Source: Ramlibacter tataouinensis
Lineage (GTDB): Bacteria > Pseudomonadota > Gammaproteobacteria > Burkholderiales > Burkholderiaceae_C
Length of the DNA stretch: 27,188 nucleotides
Direction of reading: 5' to 3'
NCBI GenBank assembly: GCA_002427815.1
Contig: DIZF01000003.1
Location: forward strand, 2,940-30,127
Part shown: piece after piece, positions 6,284-13,605 of the stretch
Numbering within the stretch: the first letter of the stretch is position 1
Layout: the number at the start of each line of letters is the position of its first letter
Notes under the pieces: model-generated
Database searches by the model: none
What the model was told of the DNA's origin: nothing
What the model saw: the letters and a program-made list of their open reading frames with translations, nothing else
Made by a program: the position numbers and the translations under genes

Positions 6284-8062
6284 ATGGCAACCATAGGACG
6301 GCGCGCCTATGCCGAAATGTTCGGCCCCACCATCGGCGACCGGGTCCGGCTGGCCGACACCGAGCTGCTGATCGAAGTCGAGGACGACTACACGCTGCGC
6401 GCGGGCGGCTACGGCGAGGAAGTGAAGTTCGGCGGCGGCAAGACCATCCGCGACGGCATGGCACAGAGCCAGCGCTCACGGGCCGAAGGGGCGATGGATT
6501 GCGTGCTCACCAACGCCCTGATCGTGGACCACTGGGGCATCGTCAAGGCCGACATCGGGCTCCGCGGCGGCCGGATCGCCGCCATCGGCAAGGCCGGCAA
6601 CCCCGACACCCAACCCGGCGTCGACATCGTGATCGGGCCCGGCACCGAGATCATTTCCTGCGAAGGCAACATCGTCACCGCCGGCGGGATCGACTGCCAC
6701 ATCCATTTCATCTGCCCGCAGCAGATCGAGGAGGCGCTGGCCTCGGGCGTGACCACCATGCTCGGTGGCGGCACCGGACCGACCACCGGCACCTTCGCCA
6801 CCACCTGCACGCCCGGGCCCTGGAACATCGAGCGCATGTTGCAGGCGGCGGACGGCTTTGCGATGAACCTCGGCTTTCTCGGCAAGGGCAATGCCAGCCA
6901 GCCCGCGGCCCTGCGCGAGCAGATCGACGCCGGCGCCATCGGCCTGAAGCTGCACGAGGACTGGGGCACCACGCCGGCCGCCATCAGCAACTGCCTGGAT
7001 GTGGCCGAGGAGACCGACACGCAGGTGGCGATCCACAGCGACACGCTCAACGAATCGGGGTTTGTCGAGAACACCATCGCGGCGACCAAGGGCCGGACGT
7101 TGTGCGCCTTTCACACCGAAGGGGCCGGCGGCGGCCACGCGCCCGACATCCTGCGGGTGGTGGGCGAGGCCAACTTCCTGCCATCGTCCACCAACCCGAC
7201 CATGCCCTACACCGTCAACACGCTCGACGAGCATGTCGACATGCTGATGGTGTGCCACCACCTGGACCCGGCCATCGCCGAGGACCTGGCCTTCGCGGAA
7301 AGCCGCATCCGCAAGGAAACCATCGCGGCCGAGGACGTGCTGCATGACCTGGGGGCGATCAGCATGATGTCCAGCGACAGCCAGGCCATGGGCCGGGTCG
7401 GCGAGGTGATCCTGCGGACCTGGCAGACGGCGCACAAGATGAAACTGCAGCGCGGCTGGCTTGCCCCGGGCCCTCACCCCCAGCCCCTCTCCCAGGGGGC
7501 GAGGGGAGCGCCCGGTCCTGCTGCGCAGGAAGGCACCCGGAATGACAACTTCCGCGTCAAGCGCTACATCGCCAAATACACCATCAACCCGGCCATTGCC
7601 CACGGCATCCGCCATGAGGTGGGCAGCGTCGAGCCGGGCAAGTGGGCCGACCTGGTGGTCTGGCGGCCGGCCTTCTTCGGCGTCAAGCCGGCGCTGATCC
7701 TCAAGGGCGGTTTCATCGCCATGGCGGCGATGGGCGACCCGAATGCATCGATTCCGACGCCGCAACCGGTGCACTACCGGCCGATGTTCGGCAGCTTCGG
7801 CGGAGCCGTCGCGCGGGGTTCGCTGACCTTCGTCTCGCAGGCCGCCGCGGCGGGCGGCATTCGCGAGCGCTATGGCCTGGCGAAGAACGTCAGTGCGGTG
7901 AAGAACATCCGCTCGGTGCGCAAGCAGCACATGATCCACAACAGCGCGCTGCCGGTGATGGAAATCGACCCGCAGACCTATGCGGTGCGCGCCGATGGCG
8001 TGCTGCTGACGTGCGAGGCCGCCTCCGTGCTGCCGCTGGCGCAGCGCTATTTTCTATTCTAG
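6284..8062 (+). CDS. ureC: Urease alpha (catalytic) subunit UreC with in-frame repeat insertion
   Basis: Nickel amidohydrolase that hydrolyses urea to ammonia and carbamate. The 592-residue protein keeps all expected active-site residues: Ni ligands H139 and H141 (HIHFICPQQ), the carbamylated lysine K222 (GLKLHEDWG), H251, H277 and D365 (SSDSQAMGR), plus the flap VCHHLD. A good ribosome binding site, AAGGAAAG, lies 9 bases before the ATG. The usual family length is near 570; the excess is explained by about 20 extra residues around 393-420, where the normally short loop between MKLQRG and NDNFRVKRY reads PHPQPLSQGARGAPGP and beyond. That DNA forms two hairpins and looks like a dispersed palindromic repeat. 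The protein ends AQRYFLF, the normal C-terminus, so the gene is probably functional. Confidence 0.96.
   Translation: MATIGRRAYAEMFGPTIGDRVRLADTELLIEVEDDYTLRAGGYGEEVKFGGGKTIRDGMAQSQRSRAEGAMDCVLTNALIVDHWGIVKADIGLRGGRIAAIGKAGNPDTQPGVDIVIGPGTEIISCEGNIVTAGGIDCHIHFICPQQIEEALASGVTTMLGGGTGPTTGTFATTCTPGPWNIERMLQAADGFAMNLGFLGKGNASQPAALREQIDAGAIGLKLHEDWGTTPAAISNCLDVAEETDTQVAIHSDTLNESGFVENTIAATKGRTLCAFHTEGAGGGHAPDILRVVGEANFLPSSTNPTMPYTVNTLDEHVDMLMVCHHLDPAIAEDLAFAESRIRKETIAAEDVLHDLGAISMMSSDSQAMGRVGEVILRTWQTAHKMKLQRGWLAPGPHPQPLSQGARGAPGPAAQEGTRNDNFRVKRYIAKYTINPAIAHGIRHEVGSVEPGKWADLVVWRPAFFGVKPALILKGGFIAMAAMGDPNASIPTPQPVHYRPMFGSFGGAVARGSLTFVSQAAAAGGIRERYGLAKNVSAVKNIRSVRKQHMIHNSALPVMEIDPQTYAVRADGVLLTCEAASVLPLAQRYFLF
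7469..7540. repeat. Palindromic repeat inserted in frame within ureC
   Basis: The segment contains an imperfect stem (CCCCTC at 7484-7489 with GAGGGG at 7501-7506, plus three inner G-C pairs) and a perfect 6-bp stem at 7516-7521/7525-7530 (TCCTGC-TGC-GCAGGA). Its translation PHPQPLSQGARG is of the type seen when dispersed repeats are read through in high-GC proteobacteria. The boundaries are approximate. It belongs to a different family from the urtB/urtC hairpins. Confidence 0.7.
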
Positions 8063-8608
8063 ATGCTGCAAGTCGCCAAACTCCTGCCGCGCGGCGCCGG
8101 CCTGGCGCCGGTCCTGCTCCAGCGCGCAGCGACGGTGGAACTGGACTGGGACGTGCGCCAGAAGAGCCGCTTCGACTGCACCGACTCGCGCGGCCGGCAT
8201 CTGGGGGTGTTCCTGCCGCGCGGCAGCGTCGTGCGTGGCGGCGACGTGCTGGTGGCGCAGGACGGCTCGCTGGTCAGCGTCATCGCTGCGAACCAGCCGG
8301 TGCTGGTCATCACGCCCTGTCCCGAGGACGGGACCGCGTTCGACCTGACGCGGGCCGCCTACCACCTGGGCAACCGCCACGTTCCGATCGAACTCGCGCC
8401 GGACCACCTGAAGATAGAGCCCGACCATGTGCTGGCCGCCATGCTGCGCTCCATGCACCTGATCGTGACCGAGACCCATGCCGCGTTCGAACCCGAGGCC
8501 GGCGCCTACAGTGGGCATGGCCACCACGAACCCGGTCACTTGCATCACGGCGTCGAAGCGGAATCCAACCCCACCCGTTCCCATGAACATGGCGACCATT
8601 CCCACTGA
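8063..8608 (+). CDS. ureE: Urease accessory protein UreE (nickel metallochaperone)
   Basis: Delivers nickel to the UreG-containing activation complex in the cytoplasm. The 181-residue protein has the N-terminal peptide-binding domain (to about residue 75) and the metal-binding domain with the conserved histidine in YHLGNRHVPIEL. A long His-rich C-terminal tail contains GHGHHEPGHLHH and ends SHEHGDHSH, which would hold additional nickel ions. The ATG follows the ureC TAG directly, without spacer, so reinitiation is likely. The 3' end overlaps the ureF start by about 26 bases, in the part that encodes the tail. Confidence 0.95.
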   Translation: MLQVAKLLPRGAGLAPVLLQRAATVELDWDVRQKSRFDCTDSRGRHLGVFLPRGSVVRGGDVLVAQDGSLVSVIAANQPVLVITPCPEDGTAFDLTRAAYHLGNRHVPIELAPDHLKIEPDHVLAAMLRSMHLIVTETHAAFEPEAGAYSGHGHHEPGHLHHGVEAESNPTRSHEHGDHSH

Positions 8609-9266
8609 CGCCGCGCTGCTGCAGCTGATGTGGATGGCTTCCCCGGCATTGCCCATAGGCGCTTTCTCCTATTCGGAGGGAATGGAGTCCGCGGTGGACG
8701 CCGGGCTGGCCTGCACGGAAGCCAGCGCGGGCGACTGGCTGGTCGACCAACTGCACATGACGCTCGCGCGCGCGGAACTGCCGGTCATCGCCCAGTCGCT
8801 CATTGCGTGGCGCGCCGCCGACGTCGGGCGCATCGCCGAACTCAACGACTGGGTGCTGCGCACACGCGAAACCAGCGAAATGCTGCAGCAGAGCGAGCAG
8901 ATGGGCCGCTCCATGGTGGAGTGGCTCAAATCGGTCCACCCCGAGTTGGCCGCGCTGGCGCCGCAGCCGCTCACCTATCCGGTGGCCTGGGCACTGGCGA
9001 TTTCCGCTTCGACGGCAACGGTGCGCGAGGCCCTGTTGGCCTGCGCATTCGGCTGGGCCGAGAACATGATCCAGGCGGCCGTCAAATCGGTGCCGCTGGG
9101 CCAGAGCGCGGGCCAGCGCATCCTGGCGCGCCTGGCTGCGGAGATGCCAGCGGCGGTTGACCACGCGCTGGCGCTGGGGGTCGATGAGCGCCAGGCCTTT
9201 GCGCCGATGCTTGCCATCTTGTCGGCACGCCACGAAACCCAATATTCACGACTGTTCCGCTCATGA
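8583..9266 (+). CDS. ureF: Urease accessory protein UreF
   Basis: All-helical component of the UreD-UreF-UreG complex that loads nickel into apo-urease; the family regulates the UreG GTPase and links it to UreD. The 227-residue protein shows the diagnostic LWMASPALPIGAFSYSEGME-like start (here LMWMASPALPIGAFSYSEG), the central MGRSMVEWL region and the C-terminal SARHETQYSRLFRS. Two ATGs, 8583 and 8589, are both possible; both lie inside the end of ureE. Its stop overlaps the ureG ATG (ATGA), which points to coupled translation of ureF and ureG. Confidence 0.94.
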   Translation: MNMATIPTDAALLQLMWMASPALPIGAFSYSEGMESAVDAGLACTEASAGDWLVDQLHMTLARAELPVIAQSLIAWRAADVGRIAELNDWVLRTRETSEMLQQSEQMGRSMVEWLKSVHPELAALAPQPLTYPVAWALAISASTATVREALLACAFGWAENMIQAAVKSVPLGQSAGQRILARLAAEMPAAVDHALALGVDERQAFAPMLAILSARHETQYSRLFRS

Positions 9267-9916
9267 CCTCCTCGATCCTGCACCACATCCCCAACCGCAC
9301 CAAGCCCCTGCCACCCTTGCGCGTCGGCATCGGCGGCCCGGTCGGATCGGGCAAGACCACTCTGCTGGAAATGCTGTGCAAGGCGATGCGCGACCGCTGG
9401 GACCTGGTCGCGATCACCAACGACATCTACACCAAGGAAGACCAGCGCCTGCTCACCGTCAGCGGCGCGCTCGCGGCCGAACGCATCATGGGCGTCGAGA
9501 CCGGGGGCTGCCCGCACACCGCGATCCGCGAGGACGCTTCCATCAACCTCGAAGCCATCGACCGGATGCTGGCCGATTTCCCCGACGCCGACATCGTGTT
9601 CATCGAAAGCGGCGGCGACAACCTGGCAGCCACCTTCAGCCCGGAACTGAGCGACCTGACCCTCTATGTGATCGACGTGGCCGCCGGGGAGAAGATCCCG
9701 CGCAAGGGCGGCCCCGGCATCACCAAGAGCGACCTGTTTGTCATCAACAAGACCGACCTCGCACCTTATGTCGGCGCCGACCTGGGCGTGATGGAAGTCG
9801 ATACGCGGCGCATGCGTGGCACCCGCCCTTTCGTGATGACCAACCTCAAGACCCTGCAGGGCGTGCCCGAAGTCGTGGCCTTCATCGAACGCAAGGGAAT
9901 GCTGGCGCCAGCGTAG
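9263..9916 (+). CDS. ureG: Urease accessory GTPase UreG
   Basis: GTPase that drives nickel insertion into urease. The 217-residue protein contains the P-loop GPVGSGKTT near residues 25-33, the dimer metal site GGCPHTAIREDAS, the switch/Walker B region FIESGGDNLAATFSPELSD and the guanine-specificity motif NKTDLAP. The length and ending are typical. It is the last ure gene: the stop is followed after 22 bases by the convergent dehydratase gene, and no clear intrinsic terminator is visible between them. Confidence 0.96.
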   Translation: MTSSILHHIPNRTKPLPPLRVGIGGPVGSGKTTLLEMLCKAMRDRWDLVAITNDIYTKEDQRLLTVSGALAAERIMGVETGGCPHTAIREDASINLEAIDRMLADFPDADIVFIESGGDNLAATFSPELSDLTLYVIDVAAGEKIPRKGGPGITKSDLFVINKTDLAPYVGADLGVMEVDTRRMRGTRPFVMTNLKTLQGVPEVVAFIERKGMLAPA

Positions 9917-9938
9917 GGCGCGGGCGTAGCGCGGCCGC

Positions 9939-11462
9939 TCAGCTCACGATGCCCAGGTGCCAGGGCACGAACTCGTTGTCGCCCAGGCCCAGCGTTTCGC
10001 TCTTGGTCGGCTCGCCCGACGCATGGCGCAGGATCGCCTCGAAGATGCGCTGGCCCATCTGCGCCACGTCGACCTCGCCGTCGAGGATGGCGCCGCAATT
10101 GATGTCCATGTCCTGTTCGAGCCGGCGGTACATCGGCGTGTTGGTCGCCAGCTTGATCGTTGGCGCCGGCTTGGAGCCGAACATCGAGCCGCGGCCGGTG
10201 GTGAAACAGATCAGGTTGGCACCGCTGGCGATCTGGCCGGTCACCGCCACTGGGTCGTAGCCGGGCGAGTCCATGAACACGAAGCCGGCGCTGGCTATGG
10301 GCTCGGCGTATTCGTACACCGCCTGCAGCGGCGTGGTACCACCCTTCATCGCCGAGCCCAGCGATTTCTCGAAGATGTTCGCCAGCCCGCCGGCCTGGTT
10401 GCCCGGGCCGACCACACCGTTGAACTGGCCGTTGTGGCCGCGCGTGTAGTTCTCCCACCAGGCCAGCCGGTCCAGCAGCTTCTGCCCCACCTCGGGCGTC
10501 ACGGCGCGCCGCGTCAGCAGGTATTCGACGCCATGGATTTCCGGCGTCTCCGACAGGATGGCGGTGCCGCCGTGGCGGACCAGGATGTCCATGGCCGCGC
10601 CCAGCGCGGGGTTGGCGGTGATGCCGGAAAAGCCGTCCGAGCCGCCGCACTCCAGGCCGACCTTGATGTGGCTGGCGGGAACGCTCTGGCGTTGGCAGGC
10701 GTTGGCCAGCGGCAGCATCGCTTGCACCGCTTCGATGCCGGCCTGGATGGTCTCGCGGGTACCGCCGACCTCCTGCATCACCAGGGTTCGCATCAGCCGG
10801 CCGGCCTTGAGTCGTTGCGACTCGACCAGAGAGACCACCTGATTGCGCTCGCAGCCCAGTCCCACGATCAGCACGCCCGCCAGGTTGGCATGACGGGCAT
10901 AGCCGGCCAGCGTGCGGCGCAGCACGTCGAAATGCTCGCTCGGCGATGACATGCCGCAGCCGCTGGTCTGGGCGAACGCGGCCACGCCGTCCACATTGGG
11001 AAAGGCTGCCAGCCGCTCGGGCGTGAAATGGGCGGCAATGTTCCGAATCACCGTGGCCGAGCAGTTGACCGACGACAGGATGCCGATGAAGTTGCGCGTG
11101 CCCACGCGGCCGTCCTCGCGCACGAAACCCATGAAGCGCGCGCGCTCGGTCTCGGGCACATAGTGCACGGGCCTGACGTCCTGGCCGAACGCCGGATCGC
11201 GGTCGAAGTCCGCCAGCGCCAGGTTGTGCGTGTGCACGTGATCGCCGGGCTCGATGTCGCGCGACGCGACACCGATCACTGCGTTGTATTTGCGCACCGA
11301 CTCGCCGGCGGCAATGCGTTGCGATGCAATCTTGTGGCCGGCAGGCACCTGTGCGCGAGCGCGCAGGCCGAATTCCTCCAGCGCCTGACCCAGGGCCAGT
11401 GCCGTCTTGGTGACCAGGATGTTGTCGTCGGGGTGCAGGCGCAGCAGCGGGCGGTCGCGCAT
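9939..11462 (-). CDS. UxaA/GarD-family sugar-acid dehydratase
   Basis: Full-length (507 residues) member of the altronate/galactarate dehydratase family, which removes water from sugar acids to give 2-keto-3-deoxy acids. It has an N-terminal SAF-like segment (HPDDNILVTKTALALGQ to PAGHKIAS, about residues 10-90) followed by the large catalytic part with GFVREDGRVGTRNFIGILSS, cysteine motifs NCSAT, QTSGCG, GLGCERNQ and GLECGGSDGFSG, and a C-terminal region ending NEFVPWHLGIVS. The cysteines fit an iron-dependent dehydratase. It is the second gene after the Bug receptor, 32 bases apart. The exact substrate cannot be read from sequence; altronate is the default guess, but none of the usual uronate pathway partners lie nearby. 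Confidence 0.85.
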   Translation of the reverse strand: MRDRPLLRLHPDDNILVTKTALALGQALEEFGLRARAQVPAGHKIASQRIAAGESVRKYNAVIGVASRDIEPGDHVHTHNLALADFDRDPAFGQDVRPVHYVPETERARFMGFVREDGRVGTRNFIGILSSVNCSATVIRNIAAHFTPERLAAFPNVDGVAAFAQTSGCGMSSPSEHFDVLRRTLAGYARHANLAGVLIVGLGCERNQVVSLVESQRLKAGRLMRTLVMQEVGGTRETIQAGIEAVQAMLPLANACQRQSVPASHIKVGLECGGSDGFSGITANPALGAAMDILVRHGGTAILSETPEIHGVEYLLTRRAVTPEVGQKLLDRLAWWENYTRGHNGQFNGVVGPGNQAGGLANIFEKSLGSAMKGGTTPLQAVYEYAEPIASAGFVFMDSPGYDPVAVTGQIASGANLICFTTGRGSMFGSKPAPTIKLATNTPMYRRLEQDMDINCGAILDGEVDVAQMGQRIFEAILRHASGEPTKSETLGLGDNEFVPWHLGIVS

Positions 11463-11494
11463 GAAGCTGGGTGCGTGGCGGGCTGGGCGAAGGC

Positions 11495-12496
11495 TCAGCC
11501 TTTCTGCAGCATTTCCTTGAGCTTCAGGCGCTGGATCAACTGCGTTTCGCGGTCGTACATCGTCTGCACGTACTTCTGGTAGTCGGGGCCGTCCAGGTAC
11601 ATCACCGGCGCGTCGATCTTGTCGGCGACCGCCTTGAACTCGTCGCTGGCAACGGCAAAACGCAGCGCCTCCCTCAGCTTCCTTTCCACCGCCGGGTCCA
11701 GCCCCTTCGGCGCGCCAACTCCGTTGGGCGCATCGACCACGACGTTGTAGCCGAAGTCCTTGAGGGTGGGGGTGTCCTTGAAGCGGGCGGTGCGCTGCTC
11801 ACCCCAGGTGGCCAGCAGGCGCAACCTGCCTGCTTCGACATGGGGAGCCCAGGAACTGGAGTCGACCAGCATGTCGACCTGGCCGCCCAACGTGTCCTGC
11901 AATGCGGGCGCGCCGCCCTTGTAGGCGATGGGATTGAGCTGGATGCCGGCCGCCAGGGCGAACTCTTCCATTCCCACGTGCGTCGCACCGCCCACACCGG
12001 AGTGGGCATAGGTCACTCTTCCGGGCTGGGTCTTGGCGAAAGCCACCATGTCCTTCAGGTTCTTGAAGGGGGAGTTCGGCAGCACGGCGATGCCGAAGGT
12101 CTGGCCGGACGTGCGGGCGAGGAAGGTGAAATCCGTGCGCGGGTCGAGCTGCAGCATGCCCAGCTGGGAAAAACGGGTGACCGAGATCGGGATCTGCCCG
12201 ATCGTGTAGCCGTCGGGCCTGGCAGCGGCAATCGCCTTGGCACCGATCATCCCCGCCGCGCCGGCGCGGTTGTCCAGCACGATCGGCTGTTTGAGCACTC
12301 GCGACGCGACCTGGCAGATGGAGCGCATCGACTGGTCAGCGGTGCCGCCAGCGGGCCAGGGACAGATGAAGGTGATCGGCCGGGACGGATAGTCGTCGGC
12401 GCGGGCCCATGCGGGCAGCAGCAGGCCAGCTGCACCGGCAAGGCCGCCCATGAGGAGGTCACGCCGAGGGATCTTGGCTTCAAGGGTGAATTTCAT
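11495..12496 (-). CDS. Bug-family periplasmic solute-binding protein, Tat-exported
   Basis: Tripartite-tricarboxylate-type receptor of the Bug family, 333 residues, expected to bind a small carboxylate in the periplasm. The N-terminus has a twin-arginine motif (PRRDLLMGG, arginines 11-12) followed by a hydrophobic stretch and cleavage near ARADDYPSRP. Family features include YPSRPITFICPWPAGGTAD, VLDNRAGAAGMIGAKAIAAA and PDGYTIG. AGAGGAAG precedes the ATG at a good distance. No membrane subunits TctA/TctB are nearby, as is common for orphan Bug receptors in this order. Cotranscription with the downstream UxaA-type dehydratase suggests that both handle the same or related acids. Confidence 0.9.
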   Translation of the reverse strand: MKFTLEAKIPRRDLLMGGLAGAAGLLLPAWARADDYPSRPITFICPWPAGGTADQSMRSICQVASRVLKQPIVLDNRAGAAGMIGAKAIAAARPDGYTIGQIPISVTRFSQLGMLQLDPRTDFTFLARTSGQTFGIAVLPNSPFKNLKDMVAFAKTQPGRVTYAHSGVGGATHVGMEEFALAAGIQLNPIAYKGGAPALQDTLGGQVDMLVDSSSWAPHVEAGRLRLLATWGEQRTARFKDTPTLKDFGYNVVVDAPNGVGAPKGLDPAVERKLREALRFAVASDEFKAVADKIDAPVMYLDGPDYQKYVQTMYDRETQLIQRLKLKEMLQKG

Positions 12497-12556
12497 TGTC
12501 TTCCTCTGGGAACGGTCGTCGCAGTGCTCGTCCTGGTGATTGTTAGCGAGCGGGAC

Positions 12557-12604
12557 ATAACTGGCAAATCAGCAAAAGGCATGGCTTCATGAGCTGAAAG
12601 TTAT
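12557..12604. promoter_or_regulatory. Candidate LysR operator in the bug/lysR divergent spacer
   Basis: The 118-bp spacer between the divergent Bug and LysR genes contains the inverted repeat ATAACT (12557-12562) and AGTTAT (12599-12604). ATGA at 12589-12592 and TCAT at 12607-12610 form an additional short dyad. LysR-type regulators usually bind in such divergent spacers and control both sides. The match is short, so this is tentative. Confidence 0.3.
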
Positions 12605-12614
12605 CTTCATTATC

Positions 12615-13604
12615 ATGGGCCCCATGGCCCAGATCGACCGCGTGCTTCGCTCCAACATCAAGCTGCGCCATCTTCAGCTGCTCGTGGCTTTGGACCAGTT
12701 TCGCCACCTGGGCCGCACCGCCGAGTTCCTGTCGGTGAGCCAGCCGGCCGTGTCGAAGATGCTGAGCGAGGTGGAAAGCATGTTCGGCCTCGCGCTGTTC
12801 GACCGGTCGACGCGCGGCAGCGAACCCACGACCGGTGGTGAATCAATCATCCGCTTCGCGCGCTCGGTCCTGGCGGAATACGAGCGCACGCGCGACGAGA
12901 TCAGTGCTGTCGAAAGCGGCGCCGCCGGCCGAACGCGCGTGGGATCCATGGTGGTCGCGATGCCCGTGCTGCTGGCCCGCGCAGTCGCCATGCTGAAGAA
13001 GCGTTCCGCCCACGCGACGGTCCTGGTCGAGGAAGGCGACCTGACGCATCTGTTGCCCAAGCTGCGCCTGGGCGAGCTCGATCTGTTCGTCGGCCGGCTC
13101 GAACCCGGCTATGCGGCGCCCGACCTGGTTACCGAGGCCCTGTTCAACGAGCCTATGGTGGCGGTGGTCAAGCCGGGGCACACCCTCACCCACAAGGCCA
13201 GGCCCGGCTGGGCGGATCTCGCCGCCCTGCCCAGCGTCATGCCGCCACCCTGGGCGTCCCTGCGGGTCAAGCTCGAACAGCAGTTCTACAAGCATGGCCT
13301 GCACCCGCCCACCGACCTGGTGGAGACCTCCTCCTTCCTGGCACTCCTGACGTTTGTCGCCGAACGAAATGCCGCCGGCTTTCTCGCTCGCTCCGTCGCC
13401 CGGCACTTCGAACGCCAGGGTGTGGTGAAGGTGTTGCCCCTGAAGATCACCGTGGAACTGCCCCCGATCGGGGTGATGACGATGCGCGGCCGAATGCTGA
13501 CCCCGACCGCGGAGCAATTGATGGAGTGCCTGCGCGCGGCGGCAAGTCATGAGGCGAAATCGCCGGCCGCTAAACTGACCAGCTCCAAGAGCTCAAGGAC
13601 CTGA
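12615..13604 (+). CDS. LysR-family transcriptional regulator
   Basis: Predicted local regulator of 329 residues. The N-terminal winged helix-turn-helix covers about residues 15-75 (LRHLQLLVALDQFRHLGRTA, then SVSQPAVSKMLSEVE and LFDRSTRG), followed by a linker helix and a periplasmic-binding-like effector domain. The start at 12615 or the in-frame ATG at 12624 are both possible; neither has a strong ribosome binding site. It is divergent from the Bug-dehydratase pair and runs into the ThDP enzyme gene with one base between its TGA and the next ATG, so it is probably cotranscribed with the ThDP-enolase-kinase genes. Effector unknown; a substrate or intermediate of the adjacent pathway is the natural guess. 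Confidence 0.9.
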   Translation: MGPMAQIDRVLRSNIKLRHLQLLVALDQFRHLGRTAEFLSVSQPAVSKMLSEVESMFGLALFDRSTRGSEPTTGGESIIRFARSVLAEYERTRDEISAVESGAAGRTRVGSMVVAMPVLLARAVAMLKKRSAHATVLVEEGDLTHLLPKLRLGELDLFVGRLEPGYAAPDLVTEALFNEPMVAVVKPGHTLTHKARPGWADLAALPSVMPPPWASLRVKLEQQFYKHGLHPPTDLVETSSFLALLTFVAERNAAGFLARSVARHFERQGVVKVLPLKITVELPPIGVMTMRGRMLTPTAEQLMECLRAAASHEAKSPAAKLTSSKSSRT

Positions 13605-13605
13605 T

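Noticed and set aside
9917..9938. Intrinsic terminator between ureG and the dehydratase gene
   Set aside because: Only 22 GC-rich bases without a proper stem and T-run.
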